A stretch of DNA of 64,000 bases from Cyclaneusma minus. Its lineage: Eukaryota > Ascomycota > Leotiomycetes > Marthamycetales > Marthamycetaceae. The notes under the pieces were generated by a model. The model ran no database searches and had not been told where the DNA came from. It saw only the letters and a program-made list of their open reading frames with translations. Every line of letters starts with the position of its first letter. Positions within the stretch are counted from its first letter, which is position 1. The translations under genes were made by a program, and so were the position numbers. Positions 45,701 to 56,843 of this stretch are shown piece after piece. Where the stretch lies: positions 101,177-165,176 of the forward strand of contig JAKZHN010000055.1 in the NCBI GenBank assembly GCA_037179335.1, written 5' to 3'.

Positions 45701-45939
45701 AGACCGAGATACATCAAGACAATGAGGTCTTTCCAAGCTACGACCTCGACCGTCCGCAATTGGGCGTCCGTTCCAAGAATCCGGCGAACCTACTTCTCGA
45801 GCTCCTTCAGCTTGTCCGGGTCAAAGGACTCATCCCAGCCAACATCAATCAGCACCTTCACGCCTCCGTCAAGCTCCAGGAGAGACTGTGAGGCGGCAGA
45901 CTCAGAGTGAGTGCCCAACAGCGGGGTGAAAGCGAACAT
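42758..45939 (-). CDS. CFT2: Cleavage and polyadenylation factor subunit Cft2 (CPSF100)
   Basis: Component of the nuclear CPF/CPSF complex that cleaves and polyadenylates pre-mRNA. Two exons, 45939-45794 and 45560-42758, are joined in phase 2 (LKELEK/QVPTLS) across a 233-nt intron; 982 residues. The short first exon gives MFAFTPLLG and VKVLIDVGWDESFDP, the first strands of the metallo-beta-lactamase fold. Where the active paralogue CPSF73 has HxHxDH, this protein has LTHATVAHLAAF (about 59-70), so the zinc site is degenerate, as known for the non-catalytic CPSF100. AYNAGHTLGGTIWHI and VYAVDWNQARE are conserved, and the beta-CASP region follows (about 230-470). Acidic/Lys-rich linkers (SSDSSSDSEGSDTEH; EVDDEEGDEYEPEED) precede the C-terminal domain. 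Confidence 0.92.
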
Positions 45940-46853
45940 AATGGCTAGGAAGGAGTCTGGTCGGCGGGTATGCGCATTACGATTCGTTCATGGTCTGATG
46001 CGGATCAGGTCGCTGGCGAGCAGGAAATCGGCGGTTTAAATTGCAGGCGCAAACTGACGGCGTGCAGAGCAAGCAGACTAGTGAGTGGCAGTCCGGGGCG
46101 TCGTGATGCGATGAGCGGGCGGAGTGTCGTAGTCTATGTTTGATGTCGCAGGCTAAAGAATGCTGAAGCTACCAGACGTGAGCGCGCATCATGTCGCGAC
46201 AGAGGCGGAAATTGCTGCACACCACCAGATGCCTCCACTTCCAGCTTCTAACGATTCAAAAGGCTTGCAACAATTTACATGATTCCTGATGACTTACGAT
46301 GTATGTGCAGAGACTCTACACGATTTCAATCACCCTTATCACCATGATTTCAAGTCACCTGTATTAATTCCAGTCACCAGGCTGACACCAATTATTATCA
46401 CCGACATCATTAACTGGTGTCTGTTCAATGACATTTACAGTGGGTGGAAAGAAGTCTGAATACAGCCTATAGTCTCCGCTGGATTGCGAATATCTAAATA
46501 ACCAGGAATACTACCAGTAATTAGGAATATTCCAGGTGCTTTGGAATGTCCCAAGTAATTTGGGATATGCCATTGAGTTGGTTATTGGAAATAGGCAAGA
46601 AGCTCGGACCGCATTATCTGCCAAGCCGCTATGTTCCCATTAGTGGCCTGCTGGCCTTGCGAGCACGGCTGTAAGCTTGTGGATATTCAACGGTGTCCAC
46701 AACCCGCGACAGACAAATCCGTGCCCTCGACCAAGAACTCACGGAAAAGACACAGAGCAATCGACGGCATCATGAGATAGCGCCATCTGCCAGCTACTCC
46801 AGCTTCCGAATCCTGCTCCGTCCGAGCTCGAACCTCCCACCCCGAGAGACACC
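45940..46853. promoter_or_regulatory. Shared upstream region of CFT2 and SEC24
   Basis: 914 bp between the divergent start codons. It includes AT-rich stretches with several related motifs of the type GGAATnTnCCA and CCAAGTAATTTGGGATA (46.50-46.57 kb, imperfect palindromes). No factor assigned. Confidence 0.4.
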
Positions 46854-49800
46854 ATGAGTGACTTCCAGATGTACCACTCTCTGGGCGAGGGAGACCCAAA
46901 TAACGACCCTCAGAACCGATCGCAACCTGCTGCTCCTCAATTCCGTCCCCCAGTTGCACCATCTCCGTACCAGCAAGCCGGATCAAACTACAATGCTCCC
47001 GCCGAGAAACACCCCTACTTCGACAATGCCGGCTCAGGAGCTCCAGCAACTCCCCAAACCTATGCAGCCCCCTACCAACCTGGCGCCGCTGCCGGACAAG
47101 GTTACTTCCCTCAGCAGACCGCTGGACAACCACAAGTTGCGGGTCTGGCTGCTCAGATGGGAGGACTGGGTCTGGGAGAACAACCTGCACCAAAGGCAGG
47201 GAAGAAGAAGAAGGACCGCCACGCCTACCATGCCTTAGAAGCACCGATAGGCTCATCTGCCGCTTTCAACGGGATGCCACCGTCTGGCACACCCGTTACG
47301 CCCTTCTTAAACGCCGATCCTGGCTTCCAGCCCCATCCAAGTCCACAGTTTGGAGGCCAACAAATTACACCGCAGATGTCACAATTCCCCGCTCCTGCTG
47401 GCACACCATACAATATTCCCAATCCCATGTCAACGGCACAGAACGCTTCTTTCGATCCCAATGCTGGAGGCCAGGCTGGGGCGAACGTACCTACTTCAGC
47501 ACAAGGACGTGTTGATCCTGATCAGATCCCAAGTGTTCCGAGATCAAGAGATGTTGTGGCCCAGCACTTTTTGAACAATGTATACCCTACCTTCGAACAG
47601 CATCTGCCACCTCCAGCTGCCGTATCCTATGTTGCCTTTGATCAGGGAAATTCCTCTCCAAAGTTCACCCGCCTCAGTATGAATAACATCCCCTCCAGCT
47701 CAGAGGCACTACACTCGACCGGTCTCCCACTTGGTCTTGTTCTTCAGCCACTTGCCCCTCTAGCTGCCGGTGAGCTGGAGATTCCAGTGCTTGATTTCGG
47801 CGATGTTGGCCCCCCAAGATGTAGGAGATGTCGCACTTACATAAACCCCTTTATGGTCTTCAAAGCGGGCGGTAACAAGTTTGTCTGTAACATGTGCACA
47901 TATCCAAACGACGTGCCTCCGGAATACTTTGCTGCAATCACCCCACAAGGAGCCCGTGTCGACCGGGATAACCGACCAGAACTGGTCAGAGGTACCGTGG
48001 AGTTCTTAGTGCCTCGAGAATATTGGTCAAAAGAACCCGTGGGACTCAGATGGCTTTTCCTGATTGATGTAGGCCAGGAGGCATTCAACAAGGGTTTCCT
48101 CGAGGGATTCTGCGAAGGTATCATGAATGCGTTATATGGTGGAGATGCAGCAGGTCCGGAAGGCGAAGAAGCCAACGGAGAGCCGAAACGGAGTATACCA
48201 AAGGGCTCCAAGGTTGGCTTCGTCACTTTCGACAAGGATATCCACTTTTACAATGTCAATGTAAGTCGCCAAACAGACCCGATTGTGTTTACCAACACTG
48301 ACAACCTGCAGCCGGGCCTTGAACAAGCACAAATGATGGTAATGCCCGACATTGAAGACCCATTTGTGCCGCTCAGTGAAGGCCTCTTCGTGGACCCATA
48401 CGAATCCAAGTAAGCTTCCTGTGATATATGTGTATGCAAGCGTGTGGAAATGTGCTTATTTCTCAATAGGGCGGTCATTACATCTCTACTCACCCAATTA
48501 CCAACACTGTTCGCCCAAGTCAAAAACCCAGAACCTGCCTTGCTTCCTACTTTGAATGCTGCCTTGGCCGCACTAGAAAAGACGGGAGGCAAGATCATCT
48601 GTTCATTGGCTGCACTGCCAACATGGGGTCCAGGCCGACTATTCCTTAGAGATGACGGCAAGGCTCACAGTTCCGAAAACGATAAGAAGCTCTTCACCAC
48701 TGAACACCCAGGTTGGAAGAAGACGGCAGAGAAGATGACTGCTAGTGGCGTGGGGGTCGACTTTTTCCTAGCGGCACCCGGTGGCGGCTATCTGGACATT
48801 GCAACAGTCGGTGAGTACTGTCGATTCCCGGAGAAAATATTGCAGTCATGGAGATCGCAGTCATGAAGATTGCAGTCACTAATCATGTTGTAGGCCATGT
48901 GTCTTCTTCAACGGGTGGCGAGACGTTTTACTACCCCAACTTCGTATCTCCGCGTGACACAGAAAAACTCTCCGAAGAAGTCAAGCACAGCGTACAGCGG
49001 ACGACTGGCTACCAAGCACTGATGAAGGTTCGATGTTCGAATGGCCTTCAGGTTGCTTCCTATCATGGCAACTTTGTCCAACACACATTCGGCGCTGACC
49101 TAGAACTTGGTGTGATCGACGAGGACAAGGCTATGGGTGTGATTTTCAGCTATGACGGCAAGCTTGACGCCAAACTCGACGCACATTTCCAGAGCGCTTT
49201 GCTATACACCACTGCAAGCGGTGAGCGAAGAGTACGATGCTGCAACGTGGTTGCAAGCGTTAGCGATAATGCAAAAGACTGCATGAGATTTGTGGATCAA
49301 GATGCTGTGTACAATCTCATAGCCAAGGAAGCTGCCTCGAAAGTCGTTTCACATTCGTTGAAGGAAATCCGAGGCGGTTTGTCAGAGAAGAACGTCGACA
49401 TCCTTGCAGGTTATCGCAAAAATTTCTCCGGTTCACACCCTCCTGGTCAACTAGTCCTCCCCGAGAACTTGAAGGAATTCAGCATGTACATGCTGGGCTT
49501 GGTTAAGTCAAGGGCCTTCAAAGGTGGACATGAACCTACAGACCGAAGAGTTCATGACATGAGAATGATGAAGTCGATGGGAGCACTGGAACTGTCCCTC
49601 TATCTCTACCCTCGCATGATACCAATCCACAACCTCAATCCCGAGGACGGCTTCCCCGATCCTAATACCGGTAATCTCCGCATGCCACCGACTATACGGA
49701 CGTCATTCTCGAGAGTTGAAGAGGGCGGAGCTTACATCGTGGACAACGGACAAGTCTGCTTGTTGTGGCTTCATGCCCAAGTGTCTCCTAACCTGTTGGT

Positions 49801-50217
49801 CGATCTTTTCGGCGAGGGGAAGGACAAGATCAAGGCATTGGATCCCTACATCTCGTCATTGCCTGTTCTGGAAACCCATCTCAACGCACAAATCCGGAAT
49901 ATCTTGGAGTACCTCAAGACTGTCCGAGGTTCAAAGGCGCTTACCATCCAGCTTGCTCGACAGGGCTTGGACGGTGCTGAATACGAGTTTGCTAGGATGT
50001 TGTACGAGGACAGGAACAATGAGGCTCAAAGTTATGTCGATTGGCTGGTGCACATCCATCGTCACGTCCAACTAGAGGTAAGCAGAACTACCACCATCCC
50101 AACGCGGCGAAGCTTTTTTTAACATCTCTCCAGTTGACTGGCCAAAGAAAGAAAGATGACGTGGGAGATAACTCAATTACTGCAAATTTCGCAGGACTGA
50201 GACCACCCTACTGGTAG
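46854..50217 (+). CDS. SEC24: COPII coat protein Sec24
   Basis: Cargo-selecting subunit of the COPII inner coat at ER exit sites, partner of Sec23. Four exons: 46854-48409, 48470-48810, 48894-50077 and 50134-50217, phases consistent, 1054 residues. The last exon gives the family's usual C-terminus GLRPPYW. Residues 1-235 are Pro/Gln/Gly-rich and disordered (binding region for Sec16/Sec23), with a basic patch AGKKKKDRHAYHALE. The zinc finger is Cys323-x2-Cys326-x18-Cys345-x2-Cys348. The trunk (vWA-like) domain starts at LRWLFLIDVGQEAFNKGFLE. The beta-sandwich and helical regions follow, then a gelsolin-like domain around GGAYIVDNGQVCLLWLHAQV. It ends with YEFARMLYEDRNNEAQSYVD. No frame damage. 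Confidence 0.95.
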
Positions 50218-50371
50218 TACAATGGAAGACTGTTCACTGTTTGCTGTCATATTTCTTGTGCGGGTAAAAACATGCTCGCCGCTCTGTAAGTTGCCTACTT
50301 TCGCCGCTATCCAGGAAGTACCTCCCCTTCGCGGCCGGTGACCCGTGAAGGAACCAGGCAGCGGAAAACTT

Positions 50372-50457
50372 CACGAACGCCCTTATCATCCTCCACGAAC
50401 GCCCTTGTCATCATCCACGACGCCCCTGTCATCATCCACGACGCCCCTACCATCATC
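50372..50457 (+). repeat. Four-unit minisatellite, 21-22 bp
   Basis: Units start at 50372, 50394, 50416 and 50437, with consensus CACGACGCCCCTGTCATCATC. The first two units are 22 bp (CACGAACG start), the last two 21 bp. Degenerate CACTTGGCCCGAAA sequence follows. It lies just downstream of the SEC24 stop region. Confidence 0.85.
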
Positions 50458-51430
50458 CACTTGGCCCGAAACCACCACTTGGCCTGAAATTACACCTCTG
50501 CCGCGTCTCTAGGCCTTCTTGTCTTGAATCTACTGCTGGATATCTCGATAGCCGGTTCTAGACATCCATCATCGTATGATATCAGTCACTCCTGTGTTGC
50601 CCACTCTCCATTAAGTCCCGAGCATCCCGTGCCCCGACAATAGCCGCAGCCTGGCTTTCGGCATAGGGAACGCCATTCGGATTCACAACAACGACGCCTG
50701 TGGATGCCGAATAGCAGCCCGCCGTTGTTTTATTGCTGCATGCGGAAAAGCAGTCCCTCGGTTCGCGGACAACCTGTAGAGATGTGGCTTTCTGTGCCGT
50801 CTCGGCAGCGTTCGAGGGTGGGTTACAGAAACATCAAACGGAGGAAGGGACCCTTTGAAATGAGAGGCTGTTTCTGTAGTCTTAATATACTTGAAGGGTG
50901 GTTACACGCCAGAGGACAGAGGTCATCTCATCTGACACGTTGCCCTGTGTGACCGAAGGTGACAGCTACCTCGGCGTCATCCTACCAGGTCCGAGCATAG
51001 GTCGTCTCGATGATGCCCCCAGCCTTGGTCGTGATGCAACAGCGGAACATTTGATCGACTGACGCTGTAGCAGGACTGGATGCATACGGCTGCAGAAGAT
51101 TAGGCCGTGCAGGAGCCCGCATTGGATGCTGCAGAGGAGGCTCGATCGGGTCAGGAGCGCACAGCACAAGATCTGCAGACGGCGTTCCACAAAGATCCGG
51201 GTCCACGGATTGTGACTGTGATGAAACGTCTGGATGCTGATGAAGTGATGATATTCAAGTATTGCGCGCGATCCAAGTAAGCCAACCGTGCCAACTAAAA
51301 AAAGCCTTGCCCTGGAATAGCAGGAACACAATTCTTTTCCATCCAAAGAGAAATCCCGTCTACATGTATACGCAATCCGGCCATTTCTGCTATATCCAGA
51401 CCGCATCCCTGTGCAGCGACAGTTCAAAAG

Positions 51431-51511
51431 CAGCCGGGTCCCGAAGGACGGAATTGATTCTCACTATCTGATACATATGCCTCCCACTCCTGCCTTGCAC
51501 CGTCAGTGCAC
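51431..51511 (+). repeat. 80-bp dispersed repeat, copy 2
   Basis: Counterpart of 6603-6682 in the same orientation, starting CAGCCGGGTCCCGAAGGAC and ending CCTTGCACCGTCAGTGCAC. It begins shortly after an AAAAG that also resembles the sequence before copy 1. It lies 60 bp from the 3' end of the PARG-domain gene. Confidence 0.8.
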
Positions 51512-51568
51512 TCACCTCGGGCACGAGCCGCACACTAGCGTCGTTACACAGCATAGGCCCGCATTCCC

Positions 51569-52842
51569 TCACCGATACGCATTCTCGTAAAAATTGGCCG
51601 GCGTGAACACCTCGTTCCAGATCTCAACGTCCTTCCTCTTCTCGCCCGTGCCCGAGCTGGAAGACGAACCCGACGAGGAAGAAGAGCTCTTGCTCTTGCC
51701 CTTTGCCTTGCTGCTGCTGCTGCTCGAGGAACTTGAGGAGCTGGACTTGCCTTTCTCTCGCTCCTCGAATGCAAACACCACGTGTCTGAAGCGTCCGACA
51801 AACTCGGGCTCGAAGAAGAGACACTGCCTCCACATCTTGGCTACTTCGCGCGAGGGGTTCAGGAAGTTGGAGCCGACGCCAAAGAGCGAACAGCAGATGT
51901 TCGGGTAGTTGTAGTACACGGCGATGCGCAGACAGATGCGGATTTTCTCGTGCATCAGTTCTCGCTCCTCTTTGAAGCTATATGTTCGTCCCGTAGGATC
52001 TAGCTTGGGGCGATGAACTGGGGGTACCGAGATGACCGGCAAGGCTTTTTTTTAGACATCAGCTTTTTGTCCAAAATGAGGGTCGTATTTCTTGTGTTTT
52101 TGTTTCACCATATCTAGTGTGCATGGAAAAGAAAAGGTCGGGGGGCTTGTGGTCAGTCTTACATTTGAACTCCTTCCACACTTGGTAGCGTCCAGCTGGA
52201 CCTGAACGGAAGACAACTAATGCTATGTCAGATTTGCCTATCGAATGCATTCTTTGGCACAGTAGTACTTACCGACTTGAGGAGAAAAGATCCCTCCCGT
52301 CGATGGAATCGGATAGTTTGTAGCATGGTGGCCACCAGCACCGGGCGTGCTCAGCGTGGCAAAGAGATTACTTCTGCGACAAAGGCATTCTTCTTGAGCC
52401 ATCATTCCTGTGCATCAAGTCAGCCATCAGAAGACAAATTTAGATGCCGCATGGCTCTTCGGAGGAGTTCCGGAAAATGAGATCGATTTACCAGATTCCC
52501 AATCTCCGCCGGGCCTTTGCTCATTGGCCATACAAATCACTGGAATGCTTCCAGGTTCGTTGTCGTTGGCAGCCCAATCCAAGGCTTGATCTACTGGATC
52601 TCCCTCAATGATTGCTATGACAATGATCAGTATGGAAATGCAGTAAAATTGCGGTAAGACTACAACACACCAACTGCCGTCAATAGTTTTTCCTGTGGAG
52701 TAGGACATGCCAGAACTGCCGAGTCCGCAATCAGGTAAGAGATCGGTGGCCAAACACTTCCGTAGCGTTGGGCAATATATGGGATGAGCTTCTTCTTCGC
52801 CTCGGAGGCAATCTCCTTGGGGGTTGGATTGGATGGTGCCAT
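51569..52842 (-). CDS. Microbial-type PARG catalytic domain protein (TIGR02452/DUF2263 family)
   Basis: Putative poly(ADP-ribose) glycohydrolase-like macrodomain-fold protein; substrate in fungi not established. Five exons by splice signals and phase: 52842-52671, 52614-52492, 52407-52273, 52216-52163 and 52044-51569, 319 residues. Landmarks in order are VICMANEQRPGGDWESG (the GGxxxxG region of the family), EECLCRRSNLF, NYPIPSTGGIFSPQVVVFRS, PVISVPPVHRPKLD, KIRICLRIAVYYNYPNICC then LFGVGSNFLNP, and HVVFAFEE at the end of the domain. Family members usually read AWGCGVFxNP where this one has LFGVGSNFLNP. After the domain comes a Ser/Lys-rich insertion with a run of 12 serines and a second Ser/Gly run, then IWNEVFTPANFYENAYR. 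Divergent from the mitochondrial AsnRS gene. Confidence 0.85.
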
Positions 52843-54556
52843 TGTGCCGGTAACAGTGAAGAAACGAAGATCTGGAATTGGACCCGGGAACTTGGGACAG
52901 GAGAGATTCAATGGGACTTAACAGTAGATGGTTGGAAGCAAGGGAGGGGGTCCATGGCCCCTATTTATAGAGGAGACTTCTTCGCCCTCCACAGACTACT
53001 TCCGGAATTCTGAGGGAAGCTGCAAAGAAGCTGGGCATATGTGTCACTTGGCGAATATGTGTGATTCGAGAGTGAAATCGGGTTCACTTAGCCTGGTAGA
53101 CGTTGCCCAAAAACGGCCAACGGATTGAGCACACTAGAGAATGAAGGGAGCGGTGGACGGGACGACGGAAGGTGTGTGGAGCCGCTGGAAGGCCAGAAAA
53201 AGGGCAGGCAATAAGAAGCAACACACACAAAAGAAGATGGATGAGCAGAAATCACCAAAGTCGGTCTGATGAGGCCGAGACCAGACCAATGCGGCCGGTT
53301 CCAGGCAGGACAAGAGGTCACTCACCTACGAAAGATTATAGAGTCAAGTGGAGTCAGTCAGGGCCCTGGGACCGGGTGTCAGGAGACAGTACCGGTCTGC
53401 AAGCTTCCGAGATGCGCAGCTTGCTGCAAGAACGATTGTGTAGCCATGCAAAGGCTTTGCATCGTAGATTGGCGAGGCCCTGGAGGCTTGCTGGCAGCTA
53501 CAGTGTGACGCAGCCGTCCCCTTGGCTTCTGCTGGGACGAGGGAATGAAACAAGACATTCCACCAAGGGAGATGGGCCCATGGTACGTCGTAGTCGAGAG
53601 AGGCGAGAAGACAGAGACAGGCTGGGGCAACACAACAGCTGGCTCAAGTGTCCACCGCAATTTATGGCCACGATGAGCTTAGGGACTGCAGAGCTGTCAC
53701 GGCGCGATCTCTGCGCATGGTTCAGCTATGCTGGCTACAGGATCGGGTACATTCTCCTGGGACCGCAGGCAATGGCATTGTCTTTTGTGGGATGCAGGAT
53801 CCCTGGGGCGCGGGTGCGGCTGGACCGCTGGAATGTGGGGATTGTCTCAGCCGGCATTTCTTTGTCGGCCGGCAGATGCGAAGGCTTTGTCAGTTTGGGC
53901 GAAGGCTGCATTGCTGTCGCGACGGTGGCTTGCCATGGTGACGATGGTGGAATTGGGCAGTCTGGGCAGAGGCAGAGGGACCGGGCAGGCAGCGAAGGCA
54001 GAGAGCAGAGGGCGGGCGGGCAGTCGACAGCTCAAGGTGGACACAAGGGGAGAGACATCGAGACATCATATTGTGGGCGGGACTTGACGGGACGAGGCAG
54101 AGGGAAAGTGACAGGGGGAGGGGGTAGGCGACAGCGGACCGGTAGATCCTGCGTCAGATCCAGTGGTTGAGTGGTTCATAGGCGGTGTTCATGGGCGAGG
54201 TGCAGCGTCGGCGATGGGTGGGTCGATGAGGCTGCGAGATTGATGAGATTGAGGCCAGCGACTGAGATGGCGGGATTCAGATGCGAGACCGAGTAATCGC
54301 GCAGAATCGTTAACCCGGCCGTCGGGTCCCACAAGCCACTTGGCGTCTCGCCGCGCTTACCGGCTACCGCCTTTGCTTTTTGCCGCGCGCGACTAAATTT
54401 TGCGGGAGCTCTCGATTGTCGGTGACAGCAGCTTGGAGCGCGGCGATCCCCCACCTACCAGCCAAAGCAGCCGTCGGGAATGCCCTCGCGACACTCCTGG
54501 TGCGCCCTGGCTCGCCTCGTCTCTCGTCCCTCCCCCTCGATCTAGGACAGGCGACA
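52843..54556. other. Upstream region between PARG-domain gene and AsnRS gene
   Basis: 1.7 kb between divergent starts. A 332-codon ATG frame on the plus strand (53172-54170) is open but has random-looking composition (many Arg/Gly/Ser), overlapping open frames on other phases and no domain, so it is not called. The region is GA-rich on the plus strand near 53.95-54.15 kb. Confidence 0.45.
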
Positions 54557-56262
54557 ATGGCCCCTTCACCATGGCGCCGCCTCCCCCTAGTTCGGGCACG
54601 ACCCTTCAGCTCTACCAGTGCTGCTCCGAAATCCTTGGGCATCGCCAATATGCGACACTGGCGGCGGAACATCAACGTGGCCAGGCTCCTCTCCTTCACA
54701 AAGGAACGCCCCGACGTCGTCATCAATGGCTCCATCCGTTCCATTCGCAAACAGAAGAAGCGCTGTTTCGCCGCCATTGACGATGGCTCAAGCATCGACA
54801 CGCTGCAGGCGCTCATGACGCCCGAGCAAGCTGAAAGGTTGGCCGACTGAGTCTGCCCCGACCGAATTCTGCCAGCGAGACGGATGCTAAATTTTGCCCA
54901 GTCTGACTATTGGAACCGCCGTCCGGCTACGAGGCCATTGGAAGGCCGCTCCTTTCCACGCAACCGGGCAGACTCACGAGCTGCACGTCGACAAAATCGA
55001 TGTGCTGGGCCCATCGGATCCCGCCGTATGTATGGAAACCACCTGGCCATTTCTGCCTACCTGGGCTGATCAATCCGTACCAGACCTTTCCGCTGCAGAA
55101 AAAATACCATACTCCTGAATACCTCCGCACCATTCAGCATTTGAGATTGCGAACGCCCTTCAACTCGATGATGGTGCGATTCCGCGCCGACATCATCAGA
55201 TATACCTCTCAATACTATGAGGACCACAAATTCATTCAGACACATCCGCCCATCATCACATCCTCCGATTGTGAAGGGGCTGGAGAGGTCTTTGGTTTAC
55301 GGACTAGCGATGAAAAGGAGTCTTCCTCCAACCTGTTCTTCCGCTCGCCAAAATACTTGACTGTCTCGAGTCAGCTACATCTGGAAGCACTGGCACAGTC
55401 GGTCGGGAAAGTCTGGACACTATCTCCAACCTTTCGCGCCGAAAAGAGTGATACTGCACGCCACCTCAGCGAATTCTACATGCTCGAGGCGGAATTGAAC
55501 GCTGTCGACCGACTACAGGCGCTGCTTTCATCAGTCGAGAACCTGCTTCGAAACATTGCCTACCGGCTCCTAAACAATAAATACTCTGTGGCGCACGAGC
55601 TACTAGCCGCGCGTCGTCACGATGAGAATGGGCAGGAAATCGATACGGCAGAAACTGCGGAACTGTTATCACGCCGCTGGGCTGCTATGGCGGCCGATGG
55701 CTGGCCCCGCATAACCTATACCCAAGCTATCTCGATTCTTCAAAACAGCGGGCAGAATTTCGAGCACAAGCCCGTATGGGGTGCAGGCCTACAGGCTGAG
55801 CACGAACGATATCTTGCCAACACGGTCGGCAGGGCAGGAGGAGTGGGAGGGCCAGTCTTTGTCACCAAGTATCCGCGTTCCCTCAAGCCTTTCTATATGC
55901 TTCCGTCGAATACTGGCCTGACCATGGAGGAACTGTCAAGTCCTGATGTCACGGTCGACTGCTTCGACTTGCTTGTTCCGGATGCTTGTGAAATTGCAGG
56001 CGGATCTATGCGTGAGCATCGTCTAGATTACCTGCTTCATTCTATGCGGGATAATGGACTTGTTCCCCCCGCGCCGGAAGATGGCTCAGAGGCTACGGAC
56101 TTTGGAAATTTAGGCTGGTATGTTGATTTGAGACGGTGGGGAAGTGCTCCCCATGGCGGCTATGGGATTGGCTTTGATCGGCTCTTGGGCTATTTGGCGG
56201 GTGTGAACAACATCCGTGAGGTAGTGGCCTTTCCCAGATGGGCTGGACGGTGTGATTGCTGA
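54557..56262 (+). CDS. SLM5: Mitochondrial asparaginyl-tRNA synthetase
   Basis: Class II aminoacyl-tRNA synthetase charging tRNA-Asn in mitochondria. Three exons, 54557-54837, 54902-55025 and 55084-56262, 527 residues, with in-phase joins (QAES/LTIGTAVRLRG and SDPA/TFPLQKKYH). ATG 54557 opens an Arg/Ser-rich presequence, MAPSPWRRLPLVRARPFSST, fitting mitochondrial import. The OB-fold anticodon-binding domain follows (VVINGSIRSIRKQKKRCFAA; LTIGTAVRLRGHW; THELHVDKIDVLG). Then the linker PLQKKYHTPEYLRT and the catalytic core: motif 1 region (MMVRFRADIIRY, ETHPPI-like FIQTHPPIITSSDCEGAGE), motif 2 (SPTFRAEKSDTARHLSEFYM) and motif 3 (GGYGIGFDRLLGYLAG). It ends VVAFPRWAGRCDC. Intact. Confidence 0.93.
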
Positions 56263-56843
56263 TCGCCGAGAAGATCTTGAGAAGTTGATACCACTGCTAC
56301 AATAGCATGATCTGCGACTAGCAGGGATACGGTCTTAGTGTCTATATGATTGATTGATTCTGTTTTTTATGGTTCCCGTAGCCCTTATAGTCATCGTCGT
56401 TGCTTCGGAGCTCCCTTATGAAGCTATCCCCAGTCTTGGCGCTAGGCGCACGGACCATCTTTGCAGGCAGTGGTGATGTTCAACAGTCCTTCACTTCTGT
56501 TCACCGTTCTCTCGTTCTCTGAACGCTCTGTGTCTCTCGGCCCGGATTGCCATTATATTGATCGCTAGGCAGCCTCGGACCAATTCTACGTTGACCACTT
56601 TGGCCACCCCGTTGCTCTTGTCTTGGGTGATGAGTGGCCTGGTTCGCAGAGTTGCGAGAAAAAATATGTTATTCGCAGTCACACCATTCACAATTCCGAA
56701 AGTTCTGCCAAATATCCATAATGCCTGTGAAATCCAACCCAGAAGCTCTTTTTCGCCCTCAATTCTTTCTACGGACTTGATCGAAAACAACATAGTCAAC
56801 TTCTCATAATGTCGACCACTGTTGAGCAGTGAGCTCGCTCCTT
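56263..56843. other. Intergenic, no gene seen
   Basis: 581 bp between the AsnRS stop and the broken coiled-coil gene. Overlapping short open frames on both strands; nothing recognisable. Confidence 0.5.

Larger units (their letters stand above)
50218..51568. other. Intergenic with minisatellite and dispersed repeat
   Basis: 1.35 kb between SEC24 and the PARG-domain gene. It holds a four-unit minisatellite (50372-50457) and copy 2 of the 80-bp dispersed repeat (51431-51511). Open frames on both strands (up to about 150 codons at 50966-51427 on the minus strand) have no recognisable family. Confidence 0.5.

Noticed and set aside
53172..54170. 332-codon open frame on the plus strand between the PARG-domain and AsnRS genes
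   Set aside because: Arg/Gly/Ser-rich with no domain, other phases are also open, and it occupies a divergent promoter region. Length alone is weak evidence in GC-rich DNA.
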